64,000 nt of DNA, taken from the NCBI RefSeq assembly GCF_000004075.3, contig NC_026660.2, forward strand, positions 14,961,837-15,025,836, in the 5' to 3' direction. The notes beneath the pieces are model-generated. The model saw only the letters and a program-made list of their open reading frames with translations. It had not been told where the DNA came from and made no database searches. Below, in pieces: positions 48,475-61,664 of this stretch. The DNA is from Cucumis sativus. Lineage: Eukaryota; Streptophyta; Magnoliopsida; Cucurbitales; Cucurbitaceae. Position 1 is the stretch's first letter, and each line of letters opens with the position of its first letter. The position numbers and the translations under genes were made by a program.

Positions 48475-50843
48475 ATCTCACACAACAACTAATTACAATA
48501 ATAATAATAATAATAACGTACGTAGTTGTAGTAGTCTCTAGTGTGTCATTCGGCCTCTTCCATTTTGACCTGCCTTTCAATTACCTGAGAAATTTATTTT
48601 ATATCTATACTTATTTTAGCTTCTTTTCTCTATATATGTATGAAAAAGTTATATGATAAGTATACAATATATATGTAATTATAATGATGTCATTCAAGGT
48701 GTGAATACAAGGATAATTGAGGGTTTTTTTTTTTTTTTTTTTTTGAAGTAATGATTAGGTATGCTTAACTTGCACCTAATCGTATACTATGAATCCTTAT
48801 CTCCCTTAAACACATATATTTAGGGGAAAAAAGCATTAAAGATGTTATATAATATAATTAAATTTGATTTTATCAATTAGTTTAAGTTTTGGATCAATTT
48901 GGTATTTAAAATAGTATCCGAGCAACGTGGTTAAGATGTCTTTGTATTTGATCTCTTGGAACCTCCCATTAACCTTCATTTTCTGAAATTAAATTTGTCT
49001 ATATCCACTGAGTCCATCATTATTTGGGACTATACTTTTTTCTTTTCTTTCTAACATTTAATGAAGATTAATGGAACTCTTTCCATCTTTTAGTGAAAAT
49101 GAATTGAGATGGATGTAGAGAGGGGCCATTGTTAGAATAGATTCGAGGTGTAGTGTTAATGAGTTTGAGTGCTGGGGGATAAACGCCTAAGATAAGTCAA
49201 AAAGTTAAAAGAATTTGAGTCATTGTCATTTAGAAAGAGAACAACAAAATGGATTGCAACTTAGTTCGGTGACGGTCACAATCTTTAGAATCGTACCCTC
49301 ATTCCATATTCCAATCGAAGTTATTGCCTTAGCTTTAGCTTATTCATCACACTATTCCATTCCACAAACTCATTAAGAATATAAACATACACCAAAGTCA
49401 CTTTTATCCCCTCCCAAACTACTTTTAAAATACTTCAAACCACTTCCTAAAGAAGTTCTTAATTAGTGTTTCCATGAAAATAATGTACTTTAAGAGTACT
49501 ACTTACTTGTCCTTCTAACCATGTTATCTCACGGTGAAAATAACTACAAACATAATTTAACTTTAATTGATATCTACATCATAAATCATACTTGTTTTTT
49601 AGATAGTAAATATAAAACAATGCAAAAAAATTTGTAAATATAACAAAATTTAGATTCGATAAATTTTGTTATATTTATCATTCTTAGATAATGTTATCGT
49701 GGACTTAATAGTCTATAAAGCTGTTGCCCACATCCCCTCACATCCCCTCATCCCAACTACACAGCAAAGTTGTTTTGCCATGTGACAAAAATATATAAAA
49801 AAAGATTGGTGCAAAAAAGTGGGAGTAGCGAGGAAGATTCATGAAATCCCAAGGCTACAATTGGATACTAGTGGACCAATTGGTTGCTTGTTCATTGGGT
49901 TGATAATGAGCTCAAAAGCCTCTCTTACTTCAGCTAAAAAAGCATTCTAAAGTATTGCATTTTACTAAATCTAGTTCCTCCAGAGTATGTCAATTAAGAC
50001 AAGAATAGCATATACTGAAACAAATGTTAGAAAAATCACTGTTGTTTGCTGTAAAGGTAAAAATAAAACCATCGGCTTTCTAGGGGAAAAAGAATCTATA
50101 ACTAGATTTTTCCTCCACAAAGATGAGTTTTATGTGTAATTCAAGACAAAATTATGCTTTTAACAAATGGAAAGTAATTTTCAAATTTATAGAACTATAT
50201 AGTAAAATAATTATACTAGTTCCAAATGTACTAAAAACTATAACTGAACTGTCTTCCTAAAATAAAAAACATGCCAAAAAAATGGGATAAAATGTGCTTG
50301 TATCCTAAATGGAATAATTAAAGTAGATTAGAACCCTACAGCATTCGTCTCAATATTCCTTTGTACTAACCGACCCATAATGGGAAGATGGGTAAATTTG
50401 AATGAAATTTACAACTTTAAATTGGTGATAATGGCAAAAACTATATCCTGAATAAATAGTGGCATGGCTACACAAAAACATAAATAATATAAATTTAAGT
50501 TCTCAAACATTGTACATATTTTTATTTACTCATTTTCTATAAAAAGCCACACTTCAGTTGAGCAAAGTATTGAAAGAGTAGATGATAATTGGCACCTTGT
50601 CATCTGATCGATTGAACAAGCGTGTGGAAGAGCTGTCACTATATCATGCCAATTCGAGTTTGTCCATAGTTCGATCCCTCCCTCCCACAAATTTTGGATT
50701 AAAAAATGGACTTCAACAGCTAGAAAACTAGAAACAATGAAGTTTATATCAAAACTAATTCAATGAGAGATTAATTGTTGCAAAATGCATACCCAAGTAT
50801 TATAAACAGGATGGAAGAATAAAAACCGAAGAAAAATTGACTG
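48475..50843. other. Spacer between the CCT and RPP30 genes
   Basis: No gene seen. The left end probably includes the CCT 3' UTR and a T run at 48726. A perfect 18-bp stem with a 7-base loop sits at 49635-49677. The remainder is AT-rich. Confidence 0.4.
49635..49677. repeat. Perfect 18-bp hairpin
   Basis: TAAATATAACAAAATTTA at 49635-49652 and its exact reverse complement at 49660-49677 enclose GATTCGA. The words resemble the arms of the foldback at 55155-55324, so it may be the remnant of such an element. Confidence 0.85.
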
Positions 50844-53800
50844 CTAGCATTTAGTTTTGCGGGCCTTCTTGAAGGCTAGGTGATTGATTGAGCGCTTAAA
50901 TGGAAGCAATAGCCCCAGGTGATGCCTCCTCCGTTTTGATCTGCATTTTTCTGTATTTCTTTTGCAAGCTTTCTTGAAGGGCAGAGGGTTGATTAACCGT
51001 TGAAGAGGAAGCTTCGACGCTGGATGATATCTTTCCCGTTTTGATTGACATTTCCCTGCATTTGCTAGTTTCAAAAGAAGTAAAATAAAATTAAAAAATC
51101 AAACAATTGTCAGGAGCTTCACTCGGGTTTCATAGTACAGAGAATCAAATAGGAAAATAAAACAGAGTTCAATCAACATGGAGGTTTCTGTTGGTGTATC
51201 CCAAACTAAAATTCGTCAGCATAAAAAGAGTTATGTATAAGGGAAGAGTTATAATAATCTGTGGGGTTAAGATGAAGAGGTAAGCTTGTATGTTGCACTC
51301 TATGTCAATTGTTTGGTGATGCCTAATGAATATTAATGTTAAAGGTTTAATCTTATACAATTCTCAAGAAAATGCACCCAAAGTATCCAAAAGGGAAGAA
51401 TAAAGGCTGTGGTCGACAACAAACAAGTTTCCATGTCTTATATCTTGGTGGGAGTTAGGTACCTGTGGATATCACGCTAGTGATAGGCTGATCTGAAGGC
51501 TGTTGTGTGATCTGCGGGTCGGCGTCTCCACTTTCTTGATCGTCCATGAACACCTCAGATGTTTGTTGATAATCATCTTTAGTGTCATTTGTGCAAGAAT
51601 CAAGGGGAGAAACCTGATCCTCGGCTATTGCCACATCCGCAGGCTCCCCAAGTCTTGCACTATGTAAACATTCTTCAGCTGCCAATGTACCGTCTACTAC
51701 CATTGTCGCATGCTTTTGATCTTCTGAAATCAAATTAGATGAATTTTTTTCCCTACACACATTTTCTGAATCAGACAGTGTAACAGAATTTTCTAGACCA
51801 TATTCATTCTGATGAAAATCAACATTCTCCATTTTTAAAGTTTCTGTTCTGTCATTCTCGAAAACAACAGTTGATAAATTTTTGGTAGATGTAGGAGAAT
51901 GCACAAGCTCATTTGTTGATACTACATTTAACTCACTAGTCAGTGTCAGGTTTTTTGATTGCAGATTATCAACATCCTTTTCAATAGGTTCTTCCTGCTT
52001 TAAGATCTCGGGCTGCACAATTTCATTGATGGTGTTTTTTTCTTCCTCAGAATTACTTGGAACTTCTTCTGCATTACCATGTGAATGTGAAATTTTAGAA
52101 CTTTCAATTATAGAGGATAAACGATCAGATAAAGGACGGTGTTCTTCAGCAAGAGTATGGGACTGTTGAATTACTCCATTTACTGCAATCTGTGGCTCAA
52201 TGGCATCAGTAACAGGCCACAAATCTTGCTTATCATTCAACGAAAGTTTTGCCTCAGGGCATTCTATTACATTCTTGACTAGAAAACCTTGTGATGGCAG
52301 GTTGTCAACTATTGAAGTGAAGTCAATGGATTTCACATTTTTTGATCTTTCATTAGAAGCAGCAAAAGATTTTGCTATATCATCCAATAGCAAATCACCT
52401 TCTCCACTTGACATAGGATCCCATTTGAGCAAATCCACTGACCAAGGGTCATCCAGATCCAATTTGTCATCGGATGATATCCTTTCAACTCGAATGGTCT
52501 CCTTGTAAAACTGCTTTCTCTTTAGAGCATTAGCTATGAGATTCCTGAAATGCAGTAAATAGGAAGAGTAGCTAAATATTAATGGGTATTCTTTACGAAT
52601 TACAAGGGGTTTCATTTAGGTATTCTTTTAAAGCACTCATACCTACAATTTTTCGAAACAGCAGCTTTTGCACATTCCATAGAGACACCAAGCAATGATG
52701 ACAAGTTCGCAACATCGTAAGGTCCTCTGATTTCATTTACAGAGGGGGCAGCACTGGATAATATGAGATTTTTTCCATTTGTCCAATCCACCAAGACCTG
52801 AAAGTTCAATAGACTAAAAGTCACATGATGAAATAAGTTCGTTTATAATAAAAAGAAATGTCATATCTTAACATAAACAAGATAACAGAGCATAACACTT
52901 CTAGTAGACCATTGGTCCACTGCAACAAGCAGCAGCGTGCAGACAAGGTTGGGGTGAAAGATGCAGACATGTCAAAGAACACGATAAACGATTTTTTTAG
53001 GGAGGTACAGATAGTACTTTTATATTAAATATAGATGCTTTTATCTATTTTAAACTATTATATACATATAGCTTTTTAGAAGGAAACTTATACCTAAACT
53101 GTCCATAAAAAAACCGAAAACAACAGCATACTTTTTGGATATGAAAATTGGCATCGCCGAGCAAGGAATGGCATAACAAGTCGAGAGATAATCTTTTCCT
53201 ATCTAACTTTCAGTACACCATCTCTATAAACGGAACTAGAACCGTGATGCATCTTTAACAAAAAGGATTAATCGTTATGGTCACAGGTGAAATTAGGCTC
53301 CCATGACGGTGTAATATTCCGTACAAACTTCCATCTCACCTTAGCAGTGGATATCATTTGCCTCCTTTCATGAACATCCGAAAGAAGATCAGAGTACATG
53401 ATTTCAAAGTAAACTCCACGCTGCGTGAAAAAAAAAAAAAAAAAAACAGCCAGAAGATAGACGTCAATCGACCCGGAACTAAACTTATAATTCATCTATC
53501 TACGATCATAATAATACAAGTAGATCAAAACACGAAAGATTAATGGTTGACAAACCTTAATTGCAGATATTATCGAACCTTGCTTCAACCTGAAAGGCAG
53601 TTTCTCCGCAAAATCAATGGCAATTATATCTATCTACGTGATGAAAAACACAACTAATATGAATATAATGTAAAAAAAAATATATCAAATATGATAAGTT
53701 CGAATTAGAAAACATGTTAAATATGCAAGCACTAATCTCTCTCAACGCAAAACAAGATCATTGAATAATCCAGAAAAAGATTGCTGTAATTTACAATTAC

Positions 53801-54237
53801 AAAACATGATAAATCCGACAAACCTCCAATTTCTCGCAAGCCTGTTCGAAAGCATACTGATTAAGAGGCTTAACAGCAATCAAATCGTAGGTCTTGAGAA
53901 TAAGGTTGCCAGAATTGACGGCCAGAACCTCGTTGTTAGTGTTGATAGAAATAGTAAGACGCGTGTACTGACGGAAAGGAGAAGACCGTGGGATGTCTAG
54001 AAGATCGCGGTGGAACTCTACGGAAGCGGAGAAGGATGGAAGGATAGTGTGAAGCGATGAAACCTTGAGAAGGGGAATAGAACAGCGATCCCGGTCGGAC
54101 ATCACTCCTTTGATTGTACGGTTGTAGGCGATACCGGAGTAGCCGAGCTCCATGATTTTGGCAACAACCTTGATGCGATTAGCACTGCTTGAAGATGAAC
54201 GGTCATCGTAGGGTATGTTGAGGTCGAAGAAACCCAT
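50844..54237 (-). CDS. RPP30: RNase P/MRP subunit p30 (RPP30, GAF1-like), 676 aa, 6 exons
   Basis: Protein subunit of RNase P and RNase MRP, acting in nuclear tRNA 5' processing and rRNA maturation; the Arabidopsis homologue is GAF1. Exons: 54237-53824, 53633-53556, 53420-53340, 52797-52643, 52544-51463, 51064-50844, all GT/AG and in frame to TAG. Seen: the family start MGFFDLNIPYD, GYSGIAYNR, a TRLTI strand, PLNQYAFEQACEKLEVDIIAID-type core spread over exons 1-2, the RGVYFEIMYSDLL segment in exon 3, and the GPYDVANLSSLLGV segment in exon 4. These make a p30 fold in residues ~1-245. Exon 5 then adds ~360 acidic, Ser/Glu-rich residues, and exon 6 a basic tail with two related ~36-residue modules. 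Reading through the exon 5 donor would instead end the protein at 51455 after one extra Thr codon. A MITE lies upstream. Confidence 0.92.
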
Positions 54238-54486
54238 GGCTGTTAAGAAGAAGAAGACTCAGGGTTTAAGGAGAAAGGCGACTGAAACTTTGCAGAGCAC
54301 TTGAAACAAGTCGGAGATAGACGAAGGGTTTAACGATGAAAACGCAACTCGCAAACCGGACCTAGGGCGGTTCAGCCCGAGAATATCAAGTTTCGGCCTA
54401 TTAGGCCCAAGTCTAAAGCTTTTCGTCTTGGGCTTAGAGAGAGTGAACGTATCAGTTGCAAATTTAGTAATTAAATTTAAATTATT
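54238..54486. promoter_or_regulatory. Proximal upstream region of RPP30
   Basis: About 250 bp between the RPP30 start codon and the MITE, richer in G and C than the flanks. It probably contains the core promoter and 5' UTR; no clear TATA box was found. Confidence 0.4.
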
Positions 54487-55118
54487 GCAAATTTAGGGAT
54501 TTTTTTTAAAAATAATGTAAAATTTGAAACATATATCAAAAACAGGATTGATGCAAAACTATTTTTAAAAATAGGTGATTTGAGGTGAAGTCCATGCAGT
54601 GGACCTCACATATTCTATTTTTTCCTTATTTTTATATTTTACTACACTGGGCCCCACATTTTTTTTATTTTCTCAATATTTATATACGTGGATCCCACAC
54701 ACTTCACTTTTTCTCATTATTTATATATACATGCTCACATATAATATAATATATATTATTAAACATTAAAATTCTAAAAATATCTTTCTTTATTAAATTA
54801 TTTATTTCTTTTTTCTTTATATATATTTAAATATCACAATCTTCGATCTTCAATTTTTCTTATTAAATTCATTTTCTACTTTAATTTAAATTTTCCTTAA
54901 TCAAAATTACACATATCTTTTTTTCCAATATTTAATTTTTTAAAAAAACTCATATATTAACAAAAATGTTATTAAAATATATTAAACAAATAAAAATAGA
55001 AATAATAATAATACTTCACCTCAAATCACCTATTTTTAAAAATAGTTTTGCATCTACCCTATTTTTTATATATGTTTCAAATTTTACATTATTTTTATAA
55101 AAAATCTCAAATTTAGCA
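54487..55118. mobile_element. MITE with ~110-bp terminal inverted repeats (~632 bp)
   Basis: 54487-54594 and the reverse complement of 55011-55118 match over about 110 bp with few differences, including a long shared TAAAAATAATGTAAAATTTG stretch. A 16-bp direct repeat with one mismatch (AATTAAATTTAAATTA at 54469-54484, AATTAAATTCAAATTA at 55119-55134) lies at the ends and may contain the target duplication. The interior is AT-rich and non-coding. Long arms and a duplication above 8 bp would suit a Mutator-like MITE; the superfamily is inferred. Confidence 0.75.
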
Positions 55119-55154
55119 ATTAAATTCAAATTAATTAAGTATATAGCACAATTT

Positions 55155-55324
55155 TAAAAAAAAATTGCAAATATAGTAAAATTTGTCAAATTCTATCAAT
55201 GATATAAGTCTATCACTGATAGACCATGTTGCAAATATTGGTCTATCACTGATATATCATATGAAGTCTATCAGTGATACAAGCCTATCAGTGATAGTTT
55301 TGTTATATTTACAATTTTTTTAAA
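55155..55324. repeat. Foldback repeat with TATCASTGATA palindromes
   Basis: Arms AAAATTGCAAATATAG (left) and TTATATTTACAATTTT (right) are inverted. Between them lie four copies of CTATCASTGATA, itself palindromic, at about 55210, 55242, 55268 and 55284. Similar words occur more loosely at 57010-57320 and 19790-19870. Confidence 0.7.
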
Positions 55325-58300
55325 ATGTTGCTATATCCTTAATTATTATTGTTAAAATAGTCATTCATTGCAATTTCTCTAATTATTACCGTATTTTTTA
55401 AAAAATTGCAAATATAACAATATTTTCATTTCATTATGATCTATCAAATGTATTCACAATTTTGTTTAAATATTACTATATATACAAATATTTATTCTTC
55501 AATCTATTTGCAACTATTTTATTTTTAAATTACAAATATAGCAAAATCCTTCAATATTGATATTTGATAAACCATGTTAAAAATATTTTGATAAATCATG
55601 TTAAAAATATTAGTCCATCATTAAAAGTTCATCAACAATATAAGTTTACCGCCGATAAACTTTTATATGTTTATAAGTTTTTTAAAATATTGTTAATTAT
55701 TATTCCTAAAATTTGTAGTAGTTGTAATTTTTCTAAAATAATTATAAATATATATAAAAAAACCATCAAATATTTTTATTTGTTTTTGTTCCTATTGTGT
55801 TTTTTTCATGAGTTGGATTCTCTCACCTTTTCGTTTAATTTTTTATTTTAAATGATTTTTCTTGTTGTTTGTTGTTTATCTGATTTCTTATTCCCGATTA
55901 AAGTTGGAATCTCTTTTCTCAATTTTGTCATATTTTTTACTTTAATTTTCATCGGATGTTCTATTTTCTTAAATTATATATTTCTCTTTCTTTATAACTT
56001 CGTTTTTTCCATCGCTATAGTTTTCTTTAATTATTTCTTTAACATTTTGACATTTATTAAAAGTTTATTTTTCATGTAAGTTGAAGTGTACTCCATATTG
56101 ATTTTATTACTAAATATTTTTTCATATTTTTTATAAACAAATATATTGAAGAAACTAACTAGAGTCAAACATACAAGACTTCTCACAGAACAAGGGAAGT
56201 CAACCAGGCACAAGAGCGTCCTTACACTCACCTCCAGAAAGGCGACAAGGAAGCAACAAAAAATAGTCCTATGACTACTAGAAGAAACTATAGCACGTGC
56301 AAGACGATGAAAAGCATTGTTCGCCAAACACAAGCACAACCCAAGAAACATAATCTGAGAGAAGACAACAAGCTAAGGGTCTTGATGTTCGAGAATAAAC
56401 CATCCAACTCAAACAGATCAAACCCCACCTCATTAATAACATTAATTATTAGCTCGAAACAATCAAATTCAATGAAAAGAGGGAGAGAGAATCCACAACA
56501 AACCTGGAACAACATCACAAAGAGCATTGAGCATGAAAAGAGCTCCCAAGTCTTTTATACCTCATTCAATCTAAACTTTTCTTACTTCGTGAGAATAAGC
56601 AATAATCCAACAAAATCACGAACCACTCAATTGATACGATCAAATATAGCATGATCAATCCAACTCAAGAGGCGTCTAAGTTAATCTCCAGCACCTAGGA
56701 CGATGGAGAGATCGATTTCATTTACTACTTTTAATTAACTATATATCTAAGTCTAGCATTGATAAATGATTTTCTTCTCTCACTAATGGATTTGAAACAA
56801 GTATTTATTTTTCTCTACTTTCTCACTTTCTTCTTTCAAATCCAGTCTTCTTTGTCCCATTCATTTTCAATGCAACAAAGTTTCAAAGTAATTTCATGCA
56901 ACCTCTCTTTTTCAAAGCAGCCATAACAATTAGAAAACAATTAAACTGCAGTTAAACTATCTATGCTTAAAGCTTAAAAGTGTTATAGTGAAAATCTACA
57001 GGTATCCTTCTATGTAAGTGATAGATTATATGTCATTAGCTATTATTGATAAATTTTAAGTAACATACGTTATAAGTCGTAGACTTTAATCAGTTTATTG
57101 GTGATACCTCATATCATTGATAGAGTTTATCAAAAATACCTCGTACTACTATAGAGTCTACCCATTGTTGATATCAATCTATCGATTTATGCTTTTTTTA
57201 TTGATAAAGTATATGATTGATATAAATCTACCCGTGAGAAAAATATATAGTAATAGCAAAATTTAATAAGGATAGAGTCTGTCATTAATAGCCTCTATCC
57301 TTATATGTTAATATCATATCTAATTGATATATTTGCAACTACTTCTTTGTTATAAGTATTTGGTAAATGTCGCTTGTGTCATTCATTTTTTCCAATAATG
57401 CGGAAGGAAAAATTGCACGTTTGACCTCAAAGTTTACGATACATGTTTGATTGTCTATTATATATGTCCAATTATTATAATAGAATTTGAAATAATTATT
57501 AATATATTACTACGTAAAGATTGCTCCTTAATGCAACATTAGACTATCCCATAAGCAGCATTAGAAAATTAATGATAGTAATAATAATAATGAAAAAGGT
57601 TGGTTCCATTAGCAAACTTTAGATTTGGAGAAATTATCATAAATCCTCCTTTTCCTCCAATCTATAAGAATCTTCGTATTGACTTTTCTTTAAATAATAT
57701 AAAGTTGAAGATGTTATCAATTTTTATATTGCAAATTCATAAACTATTTAATCTCAATTCTTGAATAGTTCACACAGATTTCTAATTAGAAAAAATGACA
57801 AAACGGTGAATTACTCAAATTTAACTTCATTTGGAGAAGTGGTCTAATATAAATTGATTTAGACTTAAGGATTTCATTTGAGAGAGTTAGAAATAATCTG
57901 TCTATAGCTATCGCAAATTAAGAAAATCTGTTAGGAGTATAGTTTTCTAATTTCTTCCTTTTTTTGGTTTGAAGAGAAAAAGAAAACCAAATAATACATT
58001 TTGGTAGGGGTTGATTGAGAGGTTTCATAGAAGCAAAGCAATGAAATAAAAATATATTATTAAAAGGCATATAATTTGAAAGTAAAAATGAAGAGAAGAG
58101 ATGAAGCCTGAATGAGCAAACAACTGCCATCATTACACACCATTCTCATGCAATGAGTATTCATAAATACCTTTGCTTAAAATGTTGGCAATGCCCAACT
58201 TCACTTTACCACCACAACTCATATATCAAAACCTTCTACTATATTTTTTTTATTTATTTATTGGGTACATGTTTTAATGTTTAAAAAGTTCTTTTTAATA

Positions 58301-61080
58301 ATTAAATTTTAAATTTCTTTTAATTAAGATTTAAATAATGAAACTCATTTGACCTTCATTTGTAGTAAATTTATAGTTTTAGGGAGGAAAGACGACTTAC
58401 CTAACAAGAAAATAAAACATTAGTATGATGTTTCTGCTACGAAATCTTCTCAAGTCAAGATTTAGCAAACCATCAGCTCAAGCGAGAGATGGAGAGAGAA
58501 ACTTACTTATGAATTTCTAGTCTCTTGTAGCATTTGTGGATTAAGATTCCAAACCTAAAATGGATTAGAAAAAGTAAAAGAAATTACAAAAAAGTTGACC
58601 ATGAGAAGTGGGTCGGCCCCTCAAGGGCTAGGGATGCTTACCTCGACTCGACCTCAAACGAGTTAGATTTGTTTCATGTGCTTTTTTTATCCTTAATAAC
58701 AACCGTTTTTTTTTTTTTTCCACAGTCACATCTCTGAATATAAATATATCTCTAAAGGTAAAAATATGTTAAAACTAAACTATGGCATTAAGTGGATATG
58801 GCAACAAATTAAAAGAATTAGAAACTTAAATTGTCAACTTCTATATTCTATTAAATATCATATCATGTCATGAATTTTAATGTTAATGTTCTTTTAAACA
58901 TGAGGGGATTTAAGTTAGGTTTTCTTTTTAAAAAAAAAAATGGTAATAAATTAAAATTTTCAAATAGTATGATCTATGAATGAAACCCAACAAAAAAAGA
59001 AACTGGAGATTAAGACACATAAGAATGGCAGGTATGATTAATCCTGTGGGGGGAAATCATTATTAAAGTCTAAAAAGTATTCTGAAATTATATATTCATT
59101 TATATATTTAAAATATACTTTAGATAATTTTATTTATTATTTGAGTTGAAATCATTTGAGTTTCATCTTTCCATTTAATAATATAAATCTAATTATTACT
59201 TATTACCTTACCTTCCACGAGTATTTTGTATCCACACCTCATTGCTTCTATAAGAAGAATCTCCATATTTTATGTATGGGAAAAACAAAAAAATTAAGAA
59301 AAAGTTCTATGAATTGCTTCATTCTTATTCAATTCATTAATAAGCTTCATTTTTAGTTTTATACGTGTGTCACTATACTCTCTTAAATAATTATAAAATT
59401 TATCTCAATTCCCTCAATTGTTTCATTTAACTTTCAAACTAATATTTTTCCTCACATTAACTAAGATGTTTAGAGTTCTTTTACCCTAATAATGATTTTA
59501 TTAGCGAAATTTTTCAGAATATACAATATAGCGTTGCTAGGTTTATCATTTGAATATTCGTGGAAGGAGGGATAAGAAAACAGAGGGAAGAAAGATGAAC
59601 AAGACATTTATTCTTATTAATTTATGATAATAAGATTTACATCACTACATTTTTAAATTGAAAAAGTAGCAAATTTAAATCAGATGACCCTCTGATACAC
59701 TTTCGATATATCAAATTACTTGTCATCTTTGTAATATACAAAAAATTTGTGTATTAACATTTTTTTTTTTTTGTCATATGATGTAAATTTTCTTAATAAT
59801 AATATTGAGTGTAAATTGTTAGTACCGTCACATATTGAATTCAAGGCATTTTAATAAATATTAAATAAAATATATAATGATCATTAAACAAAATATTTTT
59901 AAAAAATTAAAAAAATTATTATTTACATGTTGTTAGTAATGAGAATCACCAATTGTAACTCGAAATAAATTCAAATATGTCATAGATGTCATATATATAC
60001 TTTAGAAAATCACTTTAAAGAAAGGTCAAGGGAATAAGCTAATTTAGCCAGCCTTAAAAAAGAGGGGGAAAAGTAGTTTAGGATAAAACTTTTTTATTTT
60101 GTATTGAATTTCAGTATAAAGTTTGAAGAATTTAATATGAAATTAAAACAAAATATATATAACTTTTTTTTAAATCCTTAGGCATAGGGAAAAAAAATAT
60201 ATACATTTACCTTTTGTAAAAAAAGTTTAGTAAAAAAACAAAATATAAATAACTTATCAATTTTTATAATTTTTAAAAAATTTCTTTTTTAGTTCAGAAA
60301 TATTTTCATTTGTCAAATAATTTTTAAAATGTTGAGTTTGAATTTAGTATTAGTTTTAATCTGTTACTTTTTACTTTTGAAATTTTAAGTTTGTCTAAAT
60401 TTAGTCTTTAAAATTTAAAATTTTACATTTTTAACTTTAATTATTATTTAAATATTCACTTTCACCCACTATCCTGGATATCTATTAATCAATTTAAATT
60501 AGTTATTAAGTGAAATTTTAAATATAATTTTAATGTAGTGAAAAATTATGAAATTTAATTAATTATAGATAAAAAATAAAAAAAAAAAACAATCTTCACC
60601 CTTAAAATTTCATAAACTAATAATTTAGGTTTCATTTTTATAACAATGTTCTTTTTTGTTTTTGAAAATAAACATATTTTATTTTTCATTTCTTACGATA
60701 ATTTATATTTCTTAAGTACAAATTTTTAGGTAAATTCAAAATAAAGATAAAACTTTATAAATTAGCTACTTCTTTTAGTTTTTAAATTTTGGTTTATAAA
60801 ACATGATAAAATTTTATAAAATAGATCTTAATTTAAAAAAAAAAAAAAACAAAAATTCAAATGGTTGTTAGAACTTGGTTTTTTGTGATTTTGGTTAATG
60901 TATTTTCAATTTTGTAATAATTTGATCAGTATAATTTAAAATGTATAACATTGTGGGTACAAATAATAAGATGTTTTCGTATTTAAATGGATGAAATAAA
61001 TTGTTATAACCTCAATTAAAATATAATTAATTAACATTAATAAAATACATAAACATTTAAGTGACGAAGAAATCATGCCG
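55325..61080. other. Long AT-rich spacer, no gene seen
   Basis: No supported gene. 56160-56700 is less AT-rich and might be a decayed element fragment, but no domain is recognisable in any frame. 57010-57320 contains scattered TATTGATA/TATCATTGATAGA words of the foldback family. The rest is poly-A/T-rich. Confidence 0.4.
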
Positions 61081-61162
61081 AATTTATGCAGAAACGAAAA
61101 ACCCATCCGTTTTCTTTTCCCTATAATATTCTCTTTCACATTCCTTTTATCTTTCTTCTACC

Positions 61163-61170
61163 TATAAATA
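61163..61170 (+). promoter_or_regulatory. TATA box of the small unknown gene
   Basis: TATAAATA lies 39 bp before the ATG at 61209, which would leave a very short 5' UTR. A second candidate, CTATAATATTCT, lies near 61122. Confidence 0.4.
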
Positions 61171-61208
61171 AAAACCGTAACCATTTTCTCAAATCCCTAA
61201 AATCCACC

Positions 61209-61661
61209 ATGGCCTCCGTTTGCATTTCCAATTGCATCAACGACGCTCGTCTCCCCGTCCGTCCCACCTACATAAACCTCTACAAGTGGCCGGAATCCGA
61301 CGCCGAGTTCATCCGATCCGTCAGTTCTAAGCTCAATCGAACTTCTCGAGTCGTCGATAGCATCTCTTGCCGTCAGATGTACCTCCGAAGCTACACTTTC
61401 TCTCGAGAAGAAGAGCACGCGCCAGAGACCAAGACTAATAAGTGTTTCGCTAAAGTCGGAATGCGCCAGAGAATCTCTCGCCGGAAAAAGAAGAAGACGG
61501 CGGCGTCTGAGTCCAGCGACGGCGATGAGAAGATTAGGAAATCTTCCAGGTTGAAGAAAGCGAAGGAGATTTCCTGCGCCGCTTTGACGTCTGTGTTCCG
61601 ACGGTTGTTATCGTGCACCGCTAAAGTCGACGTCGCCGATACTATGCGAGAGGTTCATTAG
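61209..61661 (+). CDS. Small plant-specific protein of unknown function (150 aa)
   Basis: I do not assign a function. The codons are GC-rich compared with the AT-rich flanks, and the ATG is in a good plant context (CCACCATGGCC). Seen: an N-terminal MASVCISNCINDARLPVRPT, a block YINLYKWPESDAEFIRSVSS, and a block VDSISCRQMYLRSYTFSREE, which recall a small uncharacterised plant protein family. A basic region RRKKKKT (residues ~96-102) and a basic stretch at ~118-128 may direct it to the nucleus, and a Cys-containing SVFRRLLSC segment lies near the end. No signal peptide or membrane helix. A spliced form (donor after 61652, acceptor before 61805, stop at 61864) would replace the last residues and give 167 aa; both models are open. 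Confidence 0.75.
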   Translation: MASVCISNCINDARLPVRPTYINLYKWPESDAEFIRSVSSKLNRTSRVVDSISCRQMYLRSYTFSREEEHAPETKTNKCFAKVGMRQRISRRKKKKTAASESSDGDEKIRKSSRLKKAKEISCAALTSVFRRLLSCTAKVDVADTMREVH

Positions 61662-61664
61662 TTA

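Noticed and set aside
51455..51466. RPP30 terminating in exon 5
   Set aside because: The stop lies just past a good donor (CAG/GTACC), and splicing to 51064 continues a family-like basic tail in frame, so the longer model is preferred.
56031..56654. Frames on both strands in a less AT-rich patch
   Set aside because: A resemblance to a decayed retroelement was considered, but no conserved motif could be found in any frame.
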